This document shows, one piece after another, positions 1-7,699 of a stretch of DNA of 64,000 nt. The notes beneath the pieces were generated by a model. The model worked only from the letters and a program-made list of their open reading frames with translations. It made no database searches and had not been told where the DNA came from. The first letter of the stretch is position 1. Each line of letters starts with the position of its first letter. Source of the stretch: Xanthomonas sp. F10 (GTDB lineage: Bacteria > Pseudomonadota > Gammaproteobacteria > Xanthomonadales > Xanthomonadaceae); NCBI RefSeq assembly GCF_014206815.1, contig NZ_JACHNP010000001.1:338456-402455 (forward strand), in the 5' to 3' direction. A program made the translations under genes and the position numbers.

Positions 1-428
1 TATGGAAGCGACTTCGTAGGAGCGGCTTCAGCCGCGACCGGGCGTTCGCAGACGCCTGGTCGCGCTGGTCCCGCAGCGACGGCGGCAACGGCGGACCGGG
101 TCCACCAGCGGTCGCCGCGGGTCGTCCTTCCCGGGGCAAACACCGCTTCCACGCAACTGCGCGTCGGCATTGAAGCCCTCCCACAGTGCACCCAGGGAGT
201 TCACCTAAGGCGCTTATGGAAGCGACTTCGTAGGAGCGGCTTCAGCCGCGACCGGGCGTTCGCAGACGCCTGGTCGCGCTGGTCCCGCAGCGACGGCGGC
301 AACGGCGGACAGCGGGTGCATCGGCGATCGCTGCGGGTCGCCACTTCCCGGGGCAAACGCCACTTCCACGCAACTGCGCGTCGGGACTGAGGCTCCTCCC
401 ACAGTGCACTCGGCGCGTTCGCCGCAAG
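1..428. repeat. Two diverged tandem copies of a ~214-bp intergenic unit
   Basis: The sequence beginning at 1 (tatggaagcgacttcgtagg) starts again at 215, and the two copies stay alignable to about 428 with scattered differences. Each copy contains the xanthomonad intergenic motif GTAGGAGCGGCTTCAGCCGC near its left end and a CTCCCACAGTGCA motif near its right end. Open frames here are biased shadows with low-complexity arginine/proline products, so I call no gene. The left end may continue outside the window. Confidence 0.75.
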
Positions 429-700
429 CCCCTGTGGGAGCGACTTCAGTCGCGAGGCGCGAAGGACGGAGCGTCCGACAAACTGCAGTCGGGACTGAAG
501 CCCTCCCACAGTGCACCCAGGGAGTTCGTCGCAAGCGCCTGTGGGAGCGACGTCAGTCGCGACGCGTGGAGGCCGAAGCGTCCGGCACTGCGGTCCTTCC
601 CACATCCTCATGCTCACCGATGCGGCAGGGATGGCGGCAGCGTCGCCGATAGGGCATCACCGGCACGCCGGTCGCGGCTGAAGCCGCTCCTACGACGATA
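429..700. repeat. Further REP-like intergenic repeats
   Basis: This stretch downstream of maiA holds repeats of a shorter type. A CTGTGGGAGCGACTTCAGTC unit at about 430 recurs in diverged form at about 539. A GTCGCGGCTGAAGCCGCTCC unit lies at 671-690, in inverted orientation relative to the units at 231 and earlier. I see no gene, promoter or terminator here that I can support. Confidence 0.6.
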
Positions 701-708
701 TTCCCGGC

Positions 709-1365
709 TTACTGGGCGTCGGGCTGGTTTTCCGGGCGCGCCGCGTCGAAGGCTGGCAGCGCCAGGCAGGCGCGCTCGATCCGCTCCAGGGTCGGGTAGA
801 CCTGCAGGTCCACGCCGAAGCGGCGCGCGTTGTACAGCTGCGGCACCAGGCAGCAGTCGGCCAGCCCGGGCTGCTCGCCATGGCAGAAACTGCCGGTGTC
901 CGGCGATTCGGCTAGCAGTTGCTCCAGCGCATCGAAGCCGACCTGCATCCAGTGCCGCATCCACTCCTCGCGCTCGGGCTGCGGTACGTTCCAGGCGCTC
1001 TCGAAGAACTGCGCCACGCGCAGGTTGTTGAGCGGATGGATGTCGCAGGCGATCAGTTGCGCCAGGCCACGCACGCGGGCGCGATCGATCGGCGCGTCCG
1101 GCAGCAGCGGCGGTTCCGGCCAGCGCTCGTCCAGGTACTCCAGGATCGCCAGCGACTGGCGGATCGGCTGACCGTCGTGGCACAGGGTCGGCACCAGCTC
1201 CTGCGGGTTCAAGCGTGCATATTCCGGCAAATGCTGCTGCCCGCCATCGCGCACCAGATGCACCGGCAGCGACTGATAGGCCAGGCGCTTGAGCTCCAGC
1301 CCGATGCGCACCCGGTACGCGGCACTGGAGCGCCAGTAGGTGTAAAGCTGCAGTGCCTCGTCCAT
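709..1365 (-). CDS. maiA: Maleylacetoacetate isomerase (zeta-class GST)
   Basis: This 218-aa protein is a zeta-class glutathione transferase that isomerises maleylacetoacetate to fumarylacetoacetate in the homogentisate branch of tyrosine degradation. The N-terminal thioredoxin-like domain carries the family's Ser-rich glutathione site (YWRSSAAYRVR, residues 9-19), then PQELVPTL and the GSH-binding pair QS. The helical C-terminal domain contains the conserved CDIHPLNNLRV stretch. I chose the ATG at 1363-1365, which gives MDEALQLYTYW; the open frame extends further upstream but without family similarity. It lies 89 bp downstream of fahA on the same strand and is probably co-transcribed. Confidence 0.9.
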   Translation of the reverse strand: MDEALQLYTYWRSSAAYRVRIGLELKRLAYQSLPVHLVRDGGQQHLPEYARLNPQELVPTLCHDGQPIRQSLAILEYLDERWPEPPLLPDAPIDRARVRGLAQLIACDIHPLNNLRVAQFFESAWNVPQPEREEWMRHWMQVGFDALEQLLAESPDTGSFCHGEQPGLADCCLVPQLYNARRFGVDLQVYPTLERIERACLALPAFDAARPENQPDAQ

Positions 1366-1454
1366 GCCCGCCTCCGTCTGCGCAATCGACAACGATACCG
1401 GTGGACACCTGGGCCGCGGCGCCGCCGGTCGCCCCGGCACCGCCGCCGGCCGGG

Positions 1455-2444
1455 TCAGGGCAGCGGCGCCTGCTCGATGCGCTGCTCGATCGCGCCGAAG
1501 ATGCTCACTCCGTCACGGTCCAGCATCTCGATCCGCACCACGTCGCCGAAGGACATGTACGGCGTGCTCGGCTTGCCGTCGCGCAGGGTCTCCACGGTGC
1601 GCTGTTCGGCGAAGCAGGAGGCGCCGCGCGCGGTGTCCTGGTTGGCGATGGTGCCCGAGCCGACCACCGCGCCGGCGGCCAGCGGCCGGGTCTTGGCCGC
1701 GTGCGCGACCAGCTGCGCGAAATCGAACTGCATGTCCTCGCCGGCTTCCGGCGCGCCGAACCAGGCGCCGTTGATGTGGGTCAGCAGCGGCAGGTGCACC
1801 TTGTTGTCGCGCCAGGCCTCGCCCAGCTCGTCGGGGGTGACGAACACCGGCGACAACGCCGAGCGCGGCTTGGACTGCACGAAGCCGAAGCCCTTGGCCA
1901 GTTCCGGCGGAATCAGGTTGCGCAGCGATACGTCGTTGACCAGGCCGATCAACTGGATGTGCGCGGCGGCCTGCGCCGGCGTCACCGCCATCGGCACGTC
2001 GTCGGTGACCACCACGATCTCGGCCTCCAGGTCGATGCCGTAGTCCTCGCTGACCACCTTGACCGCATCGCGCGGGCCGTAGAAACCGGCGCTGACCGCC
2101 TGGTACATCAGCGGGTCGGTGTAGAAGCTCTCCGGCACCTCGGCGCCGCGCGCGCGGCGCACGCGCTCCACGTGCGGCAGGTAGGCGCTGCCGTCGAGGA
2201 ATTCGTAGGCGCGCGGCAGCGGCGCGGCCAGCGCCGCCATGTCCAGGTCGAACTGGCCGTCGGCACTGCCGTCGTTGAGCGACTCGGACAGGGCGTTCAG
2301 GCGCGGGGCGAGGTTGCTCCAGTCCTCCAGCGCGCGCTGCAGGGTCGGCGCGATGCCGGTGGCGCGCACCGCGCGGGTCAGATCGCGGGACACGACGATC
2401 AGGGTGCCGTCGCGACCGCCTTCCTTCAGGGAACCTAGCTTCAT
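1455..2444 (-). CDS. fahA: Fumarylacetoacetate hydrolase family protein
   Basis: This 329-aa FAH-family protein would hydrolyse fumarylacetoacetate to fumarate and acetoacetate, the last step of tyrosine catabolism. The acidic metal-binding signature ([16 protein letters not shown]) and the closing segment with [10 protein letters not shown] are visible. It is shorter than the eukaryotic ~420-aa enzymes but typical of the bacterial FAH branch. Pairing with maiA supports the assignment, since other FAH-fold enzymes such as diketohydrolases cannot be told apart on motif alone. It is transcribed divergently from rhlE across a 345-bp spacer. Confidence 0.85.
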   Translation of the reverse strand: MKLGSLKEGGRDGTLIVVSRDLTRAVRATGIAPTLQRALEDWSNLAPRLNALSESLNDGSADGQFDLDMAALAAPLPRAYEFLDGSAYLPHVERVRRARGAEVPESFYTDPLMYQAVSAGFYGPRDAVKVVSEDYGIDLEAEIVVVTDDVPMAVTPAQAAAHIQLIGLVNDVSLRNLIPPELAKGFGFVQSKPRSALSPVFVTPDELGEAWRDNKVHLPLLTHINGAWFGAPEAGEDMQFDFAQLVAHAAKTRPLAAGAVVGSGTIANQDTARGASCFAEQRTVETLRDGKPSTPYMSFGDVVRIEMLDRDGVSIFGAIEQRIEQAPLP

Positions 2445-2523
2445 GTCCGTCCAGTGCTGGGGGCTGAGCCGGCGATTGTACGGCCAGACAGCGGCTTGGT
2501 TTCAACTGAAACGGACCCGCATT

Positions 2524-2551
2524 TTGTGCAGCGCGCCAATTCAGGTACACT
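2524..2551 (+). promoter_or_regulatory. Probable sigma-70 promoter of rhlE with a long 5' leader
   Basis: TTGTGC at 2524-2529 and TACACT at 2546-2551 are separated by 16 bp and face rhlE. Transcription would start near 2558, leaving about 230 nt of leader before the ATG at 2790. The leader is GC-rich and has no good reading frame. This promoter is read by eye only. The rest of the 2445-2789 spacer shows nothing else I can name. Confidence 0.45.
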
Positions 2552-2789
2552 GCGCGGGTCTGCATGCGGCCGTCCGTTTCCCTCAGGGACCGCCGGCGAG
2601 GCCAGGATCGCAACGATCCGACTCGCCCGCCCCGCCCGACGCCTTTCGTGGTGCCGACGAACCCCAGCCTCGCGTTGCGGGTTGATCCACCCTCTCGCAG
2701 CGCGGTTCACGGGAACGCTCCGAGCCTCACCTACTTGCGCCTGCGCGCCGGGTCCGTCCCGGCGTCGGCGCGTTATCCGGAGCATTCTC

Positions 2790-4163
2790 ATGTCGTTCGA
2801 ATCCCTGGGCCTTGCGCCCTTCCTGCTGCGCGCGCTGGCCGAGCAGGGCTACGAAACCCCCACCCCGATCCAGGCGCAGGCCATCCCGGTGGCCCTGCAG
2901 GGCCACGACCTGATGGCCGGTGCGCAGACCGGTACCGGCAAGACCGCCGCGTTCGGCCTGCCGCTGCTGCAGCACCTGGGCACCTCGCCGCAGACCGTGG
3001 GCGCCGGCCCGCGCAAGCCCCGTGCGCTGGTGCTGACCCCGACCCGCGAACTGGCCACCCAGGTCCATGACAGCCTGCGCGGCTACAGCAAGTACCTGCG
3101 CATCCCCAGCGCCACCATCTACGGCGGCGTGGGCATGGGCAACCAGCTCGACGCGCTGCGCCGCGGCGTGGACCTGCTGATCGCCTGCCCGGGCCGCCTG
3201 CTCGACCACCTCGAGCGCCGCAGCGTGGACCTGTCCGGCATCGAGATCCTGGTGCTGGACGAGGCCGACCGCATGCTCGACATGGGCTTCCTGCCGTCGA
3301 TCAAGCGCATCCTCGCCAAGCTGCCGCGGCAGAACCGCCAGACCCTGCTGTTCTCGGCCACCTTCGAGGAAGGCATCAAGCAGCTGGCCCGCGAGTTCAT
3401 GCACGACCCGCAGGAAATCCAGGCGACCCCGAGCAACACCGTGGCCGACACCATCGCCCACCGCGTGCATCCGGTGGACGGCGCGCGCAAGCGCGAGTTG
3501 CTGCTGCACCTGCTGGCCGCCGACTCGCGCAAGCAGACCCTGGTGTTCGCCCGCACCAAGCATGGCGCCGACAAGCTGACCACCTTCCTGGACAAGTCAG
3601 GGATCAAGGCCGCAGCGATCCACGGCAACAAGAGCCAGGGCCAGCGCCTGCGCGCGCTCGGCGACTTCAAGGCCGGCCGCATCACCGTGCTGGTGGCGAC
3701 TGACATCGCGGCGCGCGGCATCGACATCGACCAGTTGCCCAAGGTCATCAACTACGACCTGCCGATGGTCGCCGAGGACTACGTGCACCGCATCGGCCGC
3801 ACCGGCCGCAACGGCGCGCAGGGCGAGGCGGTGTCGCTGGTGGCGCAGGACGAGGCCAAGCTGCTGCGCGCGATCGCACGCCTGCTCAAGCGCGACATGG
3901 ACATCCGCGACGTGCCGGGCTTCGAGCCGGCCACGCCGATCCGCTGGGGCAACAACAATCCGCCGGACGAGCGTCCGGGCGGCCAGCGTCCGCCGCGCCG
4001 CGGCAGTCACGCCCGCCGCGGCCACGGCGATGCGCCGGCGCACGCGCATGCCCACGCCGGCAGCAAGAAGCCCGGCGGCCACCACGCCGACGGCGCCCGC
4101 CGCCAGGGCCAGGGTCGCCGTCACGGCAATGGCGGCGGCAACCGCCCGGCCGCGCCGCGCTGA
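2790..4163 (+). CDS. rhlE: DEAD-box ATP-dependent RNA helicase RhlE
   Basis: This 457-aa DEAD-box helicase unwinds short RNA duplexes and is usually linked to RNA decay and ribosome assembly. All motifs are present: Q motif (YETPTPIQ), Walker A AQTGTGKT at 45-52, PTRELA, DEAD at 157-160 ([13 protein letters not shown]), [14 protein letters not shown] and HRIGRTGR. The last ~75 residues are a basic, Gly/His/Arg-rich tail of the type that binds RNA. The start at 2790 gives the family-typical MSFESLGL; the frame is open upstream but that part resembles nothing. A strong terminator follows at 4197. Confidence 0.93.
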   Translation: MSFESLGLAPFLLRALAEQGYETPTPIQAQAIPVALQGHDLMAGAQTGTGKTAAFGLPLLQHLGTSPQTVGAGPRKPRALVLTPTRELATQVHDSLRGYSKYLRIPSATIYGGVGMGNQLDALRRGVDLLIACPGRLLDHLERRSVDLSGIEILVLDEADRMLDMGFLPSIKRILAKLPRQNRQTLLFSATFEEGIKQLAREFMHDPQEIQATPSNTVADTIAHRVHPVDGARKRELLLHLLAADSRKQTLVFARTKHGADKLTTFLDKSGIKAAAIHGNKSQGQRLRALGDFKAGRITVLVATDIAARGIDIDQLPKVINYDLPMVAEDYVHRIGRTGRNGAQGEAVSLVAQDEAKLLRAIARLLKRDMDIRDVPGFEPATPIRWGNNNPPDERPGGQRPPRRGSHARRGHGDAPAHAHAHAGSKKPGGHHADGARRQGQGRRHGNGGGNRPAAPR

Positions 4164-4196
4164 GCCCGCCGCGGCCGCGCCCTCCGCACACACCCA

Positions 4197-4222
4197 GGCC
4201 GCCCTTCGGGGCGGCCTTTTTT
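4197..4222 (+). terminator. Rho-independent terminator of rhlE
   Basis: An 8-bp perfect GC stem (GGCCGCCC / GGGCGGCC) closed by a TTCG tetraloop is followed by six T residues, 34 bp after the rhlE stop. Confidence 0.92.
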
Positions 4223-4338
4223 GTCCCGCCCCACCCGGCAGCACGCAGATCGCCCGCCTGCAGCATGACGCCACCGTCGTCGTTGCGCGCGCCCAGCACC
4301 ACGCCATGCCGCCCCACCCCGACCGTAGAATGGCTCCC

Positions 4339-4698
4339 ATGGATATCTTCAAAGTCTTCACCCTCGAAGCCGCGCACCGCCTGCCCAACGTGCCGCCCGG
4401 CCACAAGTGCGCGCGCCTGCACGGACACTCGTTCCGCATCGAACTGCACGTCAGCGGCGAACCCGGCGCCGAGAGCGGCTGGGTCATGGATTTCGGCGAC
4501 ATCAAGGCGGCGTTCCGCCCACTCTACGACCAGCTCGACCACCATTACCTCAACGACATCGAGGGGCTGGACAACCCCACCAGCGAACGCCTGGCGGTAT
4601 GGATCTGGGAACGGCTCAAGCCGGCGCTGCCGCTGCTGAGCGAGGTGGTGGTGCACGAGACCTGCACGTCCGGCTGCCGCTATCGCGGGCCGGGTTGA
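4339..4698 (+). CDS. queD: 6-carboxy-5,6,7,8-tetrahydropterin synthase
   Basis: This 119-aa protein converts 7,8-dihydroneopterin triphosphate to 6-carboxytetrahydropterin, the second step of queuosine/7-deazaguanine synthesis. Zinc ligands fit H13 (AAHRLP), H28 and H30 (LHGHSF), with catalytic C24 in [23 protein letters not shown] and the C-terminal [12 protein letters not shown] are near-identical to my recollection of E. coli QueD. An in-frame ATG nine bases upstream (4330) would add MAP; I chose 4339 because [14 protein letters not shown] aligns with the family. No other que gene is in the window. Confidence 0.93.
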   Translation: MDIFKVFTLEAAHRLPNVPPGHKCARLHGHSFRIELHVSGEPGAESGWVMDFGDIKAAFRPLYDQLDHHYLNDIEGLDNPTSERLAVWIWERLKPALPLLSEVVVHETCTSGCRYRGPG

Positions 4699-4912
4699 GC
4701 AAGGCCGGGATCGGGGAATGAGGATTCGAGAATCGCAAGGGCGGCATCGCGCCGGTTGAGGGTTTTCGATGCCGCGCCTCGCGTTGCATCGTCGCGCGCA
4801 TCTGGCGCTTTCCACGCTCGCGGAGGCGTCCGACAAGGACTGGCGGAATTGCGCCAAGCCATTGATCAGAAAAGTAGTTTGAACGAATCCTGAGCGGCTT
4901 CAGAAAATTTTG

Positions 4913-4951
4913 TTGCATCGCAGCAGAATGGGCGTATGTTGCACTGCAACA
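4913..4951 (+). promoter_or_regulatory. Phasin promoter with an overlapping perfect dyad
   Basis: TTGCAT (4913-4918) and TATGTT (4935-4940) are spaced by 16 bp. A perfect 15-bp palindrome, TGTTGCACTGCAACA (4937-4951), overlaps the -10. TGC/GCA-rich dyads of this kind are known targets of PhaR-type repressors of phasin genes in other proteobacteria; that this is a PhaR site here is inference. Confidence 0.5.
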
Positions 4952-4979
4952 GCAGTCGGCATTCCAATGGAGTTGCATG

Positions 4980-5357
4980 ATGTCCGCTCAATTCAACGAC
5001 CAGTTCAGCAGCTACACCCAGCAGTTCGCTGCCACCGCGGCGCGTGCCAACCGCCTGGCGCTGGAGAGCGCCGAGAGCGTGTTCGGCGTGCAGTTGAAGA
5101 CCTTCGAAAAGAACGTGTCGGCCACCACCGGCTTTCTCGGCGAACTGACCGAGGCGCGCGACCTGGGCACCGTGCAGGCGCTGTGGCCGAAGGGCCTGCA
5201 GATCGCCCGCGACAACTTCGAGCGGCTGGCCACGGCCAACCAGGAAGTGTTCGGCCTGGGCCTGAAGACCTCCGAGGCCATCGGCCAGCTCGCCAAGCAC
5301 CAGTTCGAGGCGGCGACCGAGCAGGCCGCGCCCAAGGCCAAGCCCGCCGCCAAGTAA
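4980..5357 (+). CDS. Phasin family protein
   Basis: This 125-aa, mostly helical, amphipathic protein has phasin-family character and the typical Ala/Lys/Pro-rich end (QAAPKAKPAAK). Phasins coat polyhydroxyalkanoate granules; some members act as general chaperone-like proteins. There are two adjacent ATGs (4977 and 4980). I prefer 4980 because the GGAG at 4969-4972 is then 7 nt away and MSAQFN aligns better with related phasins. It is monocistronic with a strong terminator downstream. No PHA synthase is in this window. Confidence 0.85.
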   Translation: MSAQFNDQFSSYTQQFAATAARANRLALESAESVFGVQLKTFEKNVSATTGFLGELTEARDLGTVQALWPKGLQIARDNFERLATANQEVFGLGLKTSEAIGQLAKHQFEAATEQAAPKAKPAAK

Positions 5358-5436
5358 GACCCGATTCGACGTCGCTGCGGTTCGCCGCCCGACGCACCCT
5401 CGGTCTGCACGGGTCCCTCCCCCCGTGCAACCCCCA

Positions 5437-5472
5437 GGCCCGGTAGATCCCTCCCTCTACCGGGCCTTTTTT
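5437..5472 (+). terminator. Rho-independent terminator of the phasin gene
   Basis: An 11-bp perfect stem (GGCCCGGTAGA / TCTACCGGGCC) with an 8-nt loop is followed by six Ts, about 80 bp after the phasin stop. Confidence 0.93.
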
Positions 5473-5479
5473 GTGTGTG

Positions 5480-5612
5480 GGATTTGGGAGTGGGGATTCG
5501 GGATTGGTCGATCGCGTGCGTCCCGGCGTCCGTGTCTTTCTTTGTGGGAAAAGCTGCTGCACCGGTGCTTCATCGGTGAGGCGTCGGGACTGAAGTCCCT
5601 CCCACACAACCC
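5480..5612. repeat. REP-like intergenic repeats downstream of bioD
   Basis: A GGGATTTGGGAGTGGGGATT-type run at about 5480-5505 is followed by a CGTCGGGACTGAAGTCCCTC unit (5583-5602) ending in CCCACAC. Both families recur at many other intergenic places in the window. No gene is seen. Confidence 0.65.
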
Positions 5613-5625
5613 GCCCGGCAGTTGA

Positions 5626-6315
5626 TTAGCCCGGCGACATGCCCATCCATGGCTGCAACTGCGCCGCCAACTGCTCGGCCTGCGGTTGCGGCCGGTACGG
5701 CAGCCGCCCCCAGCACGGCATCGGCAGCCGCGTGCGCAGCATCGCCATGTTGTCGTCGATGCGCTCCATCGCCGGGTCGATCTCGTTGCCGATCCAGCCG
5801 ATGCACTGCAGGCCGTCGGCGGCGATCGCCGCGGCGCTGAGCCGGGCGTGGTTGAGGCAGCCCAGGCGCAGGCCGACCACCAGCACCACCGGCAGCCGCA
5901 GCGCGCGCGCCAGATCGGCCTGGTCCAGGCTCGCCGACAGCGGCGCCGCCCAGCCGCCCACGCCTTCCACCACCACCACGTCGGCCTGCGCGCGCAGGCG
6001 TTCGAACGCGGCCGCGATCGGCGCCAGTTCCAGTTGCACGCCGGCGTCGGCGGCGGCCAGTTCCGGCGCCAGCGGCAGCGGCAGCGCGTAGGGATTGAGA
6101 TCGTCATAACGCGGGCGCGGCGCACTGGCCTCCTGCAACGCCAGTGCGTCCTCGTTGCGCCAGCCCTCGGCCTCGCGCGTGCAGCCGCTGGCCACCGGCT
6201 TCATGCCCACCGCGCGCTGGCCGCGCGCACGCAGGGCATGCAGCAGCGCGGTGCTGGCGATGGTCTTGCCGATGCCGGTATCGGTGCCGGTGACGTAGAA
6301 GGCGGGAACAGCCAT
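5626..6315 (-). CDS. bioD: Dethiobiotin synthetase
   Basis: This 229-aa enzyme closes the ureido ring of dethiobiotin from 7,8-diaminopelargonate, CO2 and ATP. The P-loop GTDTGIGKT sits at 10-18, followed by the family's KPVASGC (residues ~39-45) and the VVVEGVGGWAAPLS segment, in which an acidic residue and glycines surround the substrate. Length is normal. It stands alone here; the other bio genes are elsewhere, as is common in xanthomonads. Confidence 0.92.
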   Translation of the reverse strand: MAVPAFYVTGTDTGIGKTIASTALLHALRARGQRAVGMKPVASGCTREAEGWRNEDALALQEASAPRPRYDDLNPYALPLPLAPELAAADAGVQLELAPIAAAFERLRAQADVVVVEGVGGWAAPLSASLDQADLARALRLPVVLVVGLRLGCLNHARLSAAAIAADGLQCIGWIGNEIDPAMERIDDNMAMLRTRLPMPCWGRLPYRPQPQAEQLAAQLQPWMGMSPG

Positions 6316-6435
6316 GCGAACGAAACCCTGTCGGTTGGCCGGCGGGACGCGCGGCGGCGCGCAGGATAGCCGGGCGCGCCGCGCGCGTCAGCCGCGGCGG
6401 TGCCGGCGGACCCAGCGCGCTGCTAGACTCGGGCG

Positions 6436-6918
6436 ATGTTCGCCTCGTCCTCGCTCACCGGCAGCAAGCCGGAACAGTACGCCCAGTTGCTCGACCAGGC
6501 CCGTGCCCTGGTCGCCGGGGAGCCCGACCGTATCGCCAATGCCGCCAACTTGGCGGCGCTGGTGTACCACGCGCTGCCGCGGCTGAACTGGGTCGGTTTC
6601 TATCTCTACGACGGCAAGGAACTGGTGGTCGGGCCGTTCCAGGGCCTGCCGGCCTGCGTGCGCATTCCGCTGCACAAGGGCGTATGCGGCGCGGCCGCCA
6701 GCAGCGGCCAGACCCAGCGCATCGACGACGTGGAGGCGTTCCCCGGGCATATCGCCTGCGATGCCGCCTCGCGTTCGGAACTGGTGGTGCCGCTGCTGCG
6801 CGACAGCGCGCTGGTCGGCGTGTTCGACCTGGACAGCCCCGACCTGGCCCGCTTCGACGCCGACGACCAGCGCGGGCTGGAAGCGATCGCCCAGGTCTTC
6901 GTCGACAGCCTGCGATGA
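6436..6918 (+). CDS. msrC: Free methionine-(R)-sulfoxide reductase (GAF domain)
   Basis: This 160-aa single GAF-domain protein reduces free Met-(R)-sulfoxide. Three cysteines, C74, C84 and C108, keep the 10- and 24-residue spacing of the E. coli enzyme's catalytic/resolving cysteines, and the neighbourhood GVCGAAASSGQTQRIDDVE and GHIACDAASRSELVVPL is very close to that family. It overlaps the following TfoX-C gene by the ATGA of its stop codon, so the two are translationally coupled. Confidence 0.9.
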   Translation: MFASSSLTGSKPEQYAQLLDQARALVAGEPDRIANAANLAALVYHALPRLNWVGFYLYDGKELVVGPFQGLPACVRIPLHKGVCGAAASSGQTQRIDDVEAFPGHIACDAASRSELVVPLLRDSALVGVFDLDSPDLARFDADDQRGLEAIAQVFVDSLR

Positions 6919-7343
6919 GCACCACCAAGCTGCGCAACATCGGCCCCAAGAGCGCGGCCTGGCTGCGCCAGGTCGGCGTGCGCACGCAGCAGGACCTGGA
7001 GGCGGCCGGCGCGGTCGGGGCCTTCGTCAAGGTCAAGCGTGCCGGCTTCAAGCCCAGCCTCAACCTGCTGTATTCGCTGGAAGGCGCGCTCAGCGGCTGC
7101 CACTGGCAGGAACTGTCCGAGGCGCGGCGCGCGCAGTTGCTGGGCGAGCTGGAAACGGCGACGGCGGCGCTGCCGGCGCAGCGCGGCCTGCCGGTCGCCG
7201 GGCCGGTGGCGACCACCCATTTCGACCGCGACGACGCGCGCGGCGACGATGACGCCGACGGCGCCTACGCACAGGACCCGCACGACGCGCCGGTGAGCGA
7301 CCACGGCGGCGGCGGCGACGGCCACGGCCCCCACGCCGACTGA
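6915..7343 (+). CDS. TfoX C-terminal domain protein
   Basis: This 142-aa protein has an N-terminal ~85-residue TfoX-C-like helical domain (LRNIGPKSAAWLRQVGV, then AFVKVKRAGFKPSLNLLYSLEGAL), a helix-hairpin-helix-like fold also found in competence regulator TfoX/Sxy. The Sxy N-terminal domain is absent, so a competence role should not be assumed. The last ~45 residues are an Asp/His/Gly-rich low-complexity tail that could bind metal. The start ATG overlaps the msrC stop. Confidence 0.82.
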   Translation: MSTTKLRNIGPKSAAWLRQVGVRTQQDLEAAGAVGAFVKVKRAGFKPSLNLLYSLEGALSGCHWQELSEARRAQLLGELETATAALPAQRGLPVAGPVATTHFDRDDARGDDDADGAYAQDPHDAPVSDHGGGGDGHGPHAD

Positions 7344-7383
7344 GCCGCGCAGGCAGCGGCGATCGCGTACAATCGCGCCGCTT

Positions 7384-7570
7384 CAAGGTGACCCGCCGGC
7401 TCCGGCCAGCGGGTTGAAACGGGAAGCCGGTGCGTCTTGCGACAAGGCCGGCGCTGCCCCCGCAACGGTAAGCGATCCGCGCTGACGACCTGCGCCACTG
7501 TGCCTGGGCATGGGAAGGCGTCGCAGCCGGGAGGTCCGCCTCCCCGATCGCCAGCCCGGAGACCGGCCTT
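7384..7570 (+). promoter_or_regulatory. Cobalamin (B12) riboswitch
   Basis: The region contains the conserved cobalamin-element blocks in order: GGGAAGCCGGTG at about 7431, the B12 box variant GCTGCCCCCGCAACGGTAAG at about 7452, CCACTGTGCC, GGGAAGGCG at about 7512, and the closing CCAGCCCGGAGACCGGCC at about 7551. It sits directly upstream of a TonB-dependent B12 receptor. A TACAAT -10-like box at 7368-7373 would place transcription start just before the element. Adenosylcobalamin binding should shut off btuB expression. Confidence 0.93.
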
Positions 7571-7699
7571 GCAGTTCACTGGTTGCGATGCGGAGGGCGT
7601 CGCGGCGTGCCGCGCCGCGTCCGGCGCCGTCCGCTTGCACCTTCCGTTCGCGACTTCCTTGCCGTCACAGCGCGCAGCCGCGCGCCGGAGTTGCCACCC

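Noticed and set aside
1-428. A possible second CRISPR array at the left edge
   Set aside because: The repeated unit is about 214 bp with internal REP motifs; there are no short repeats at regular 60-70 bp spacing.
201-617. Several short frames in the repeat region at the left end
   Set aside because: They translate REP-type repeats and have no ribosome-binding site or family similarity.
6915-7343. Calling the TfoX-C protein the competence regulator TfoX/Sxy
   Set aside because: Only the C-terminal TfoX-type domain is present; the N-terminal domain needed for the regulator is missing.
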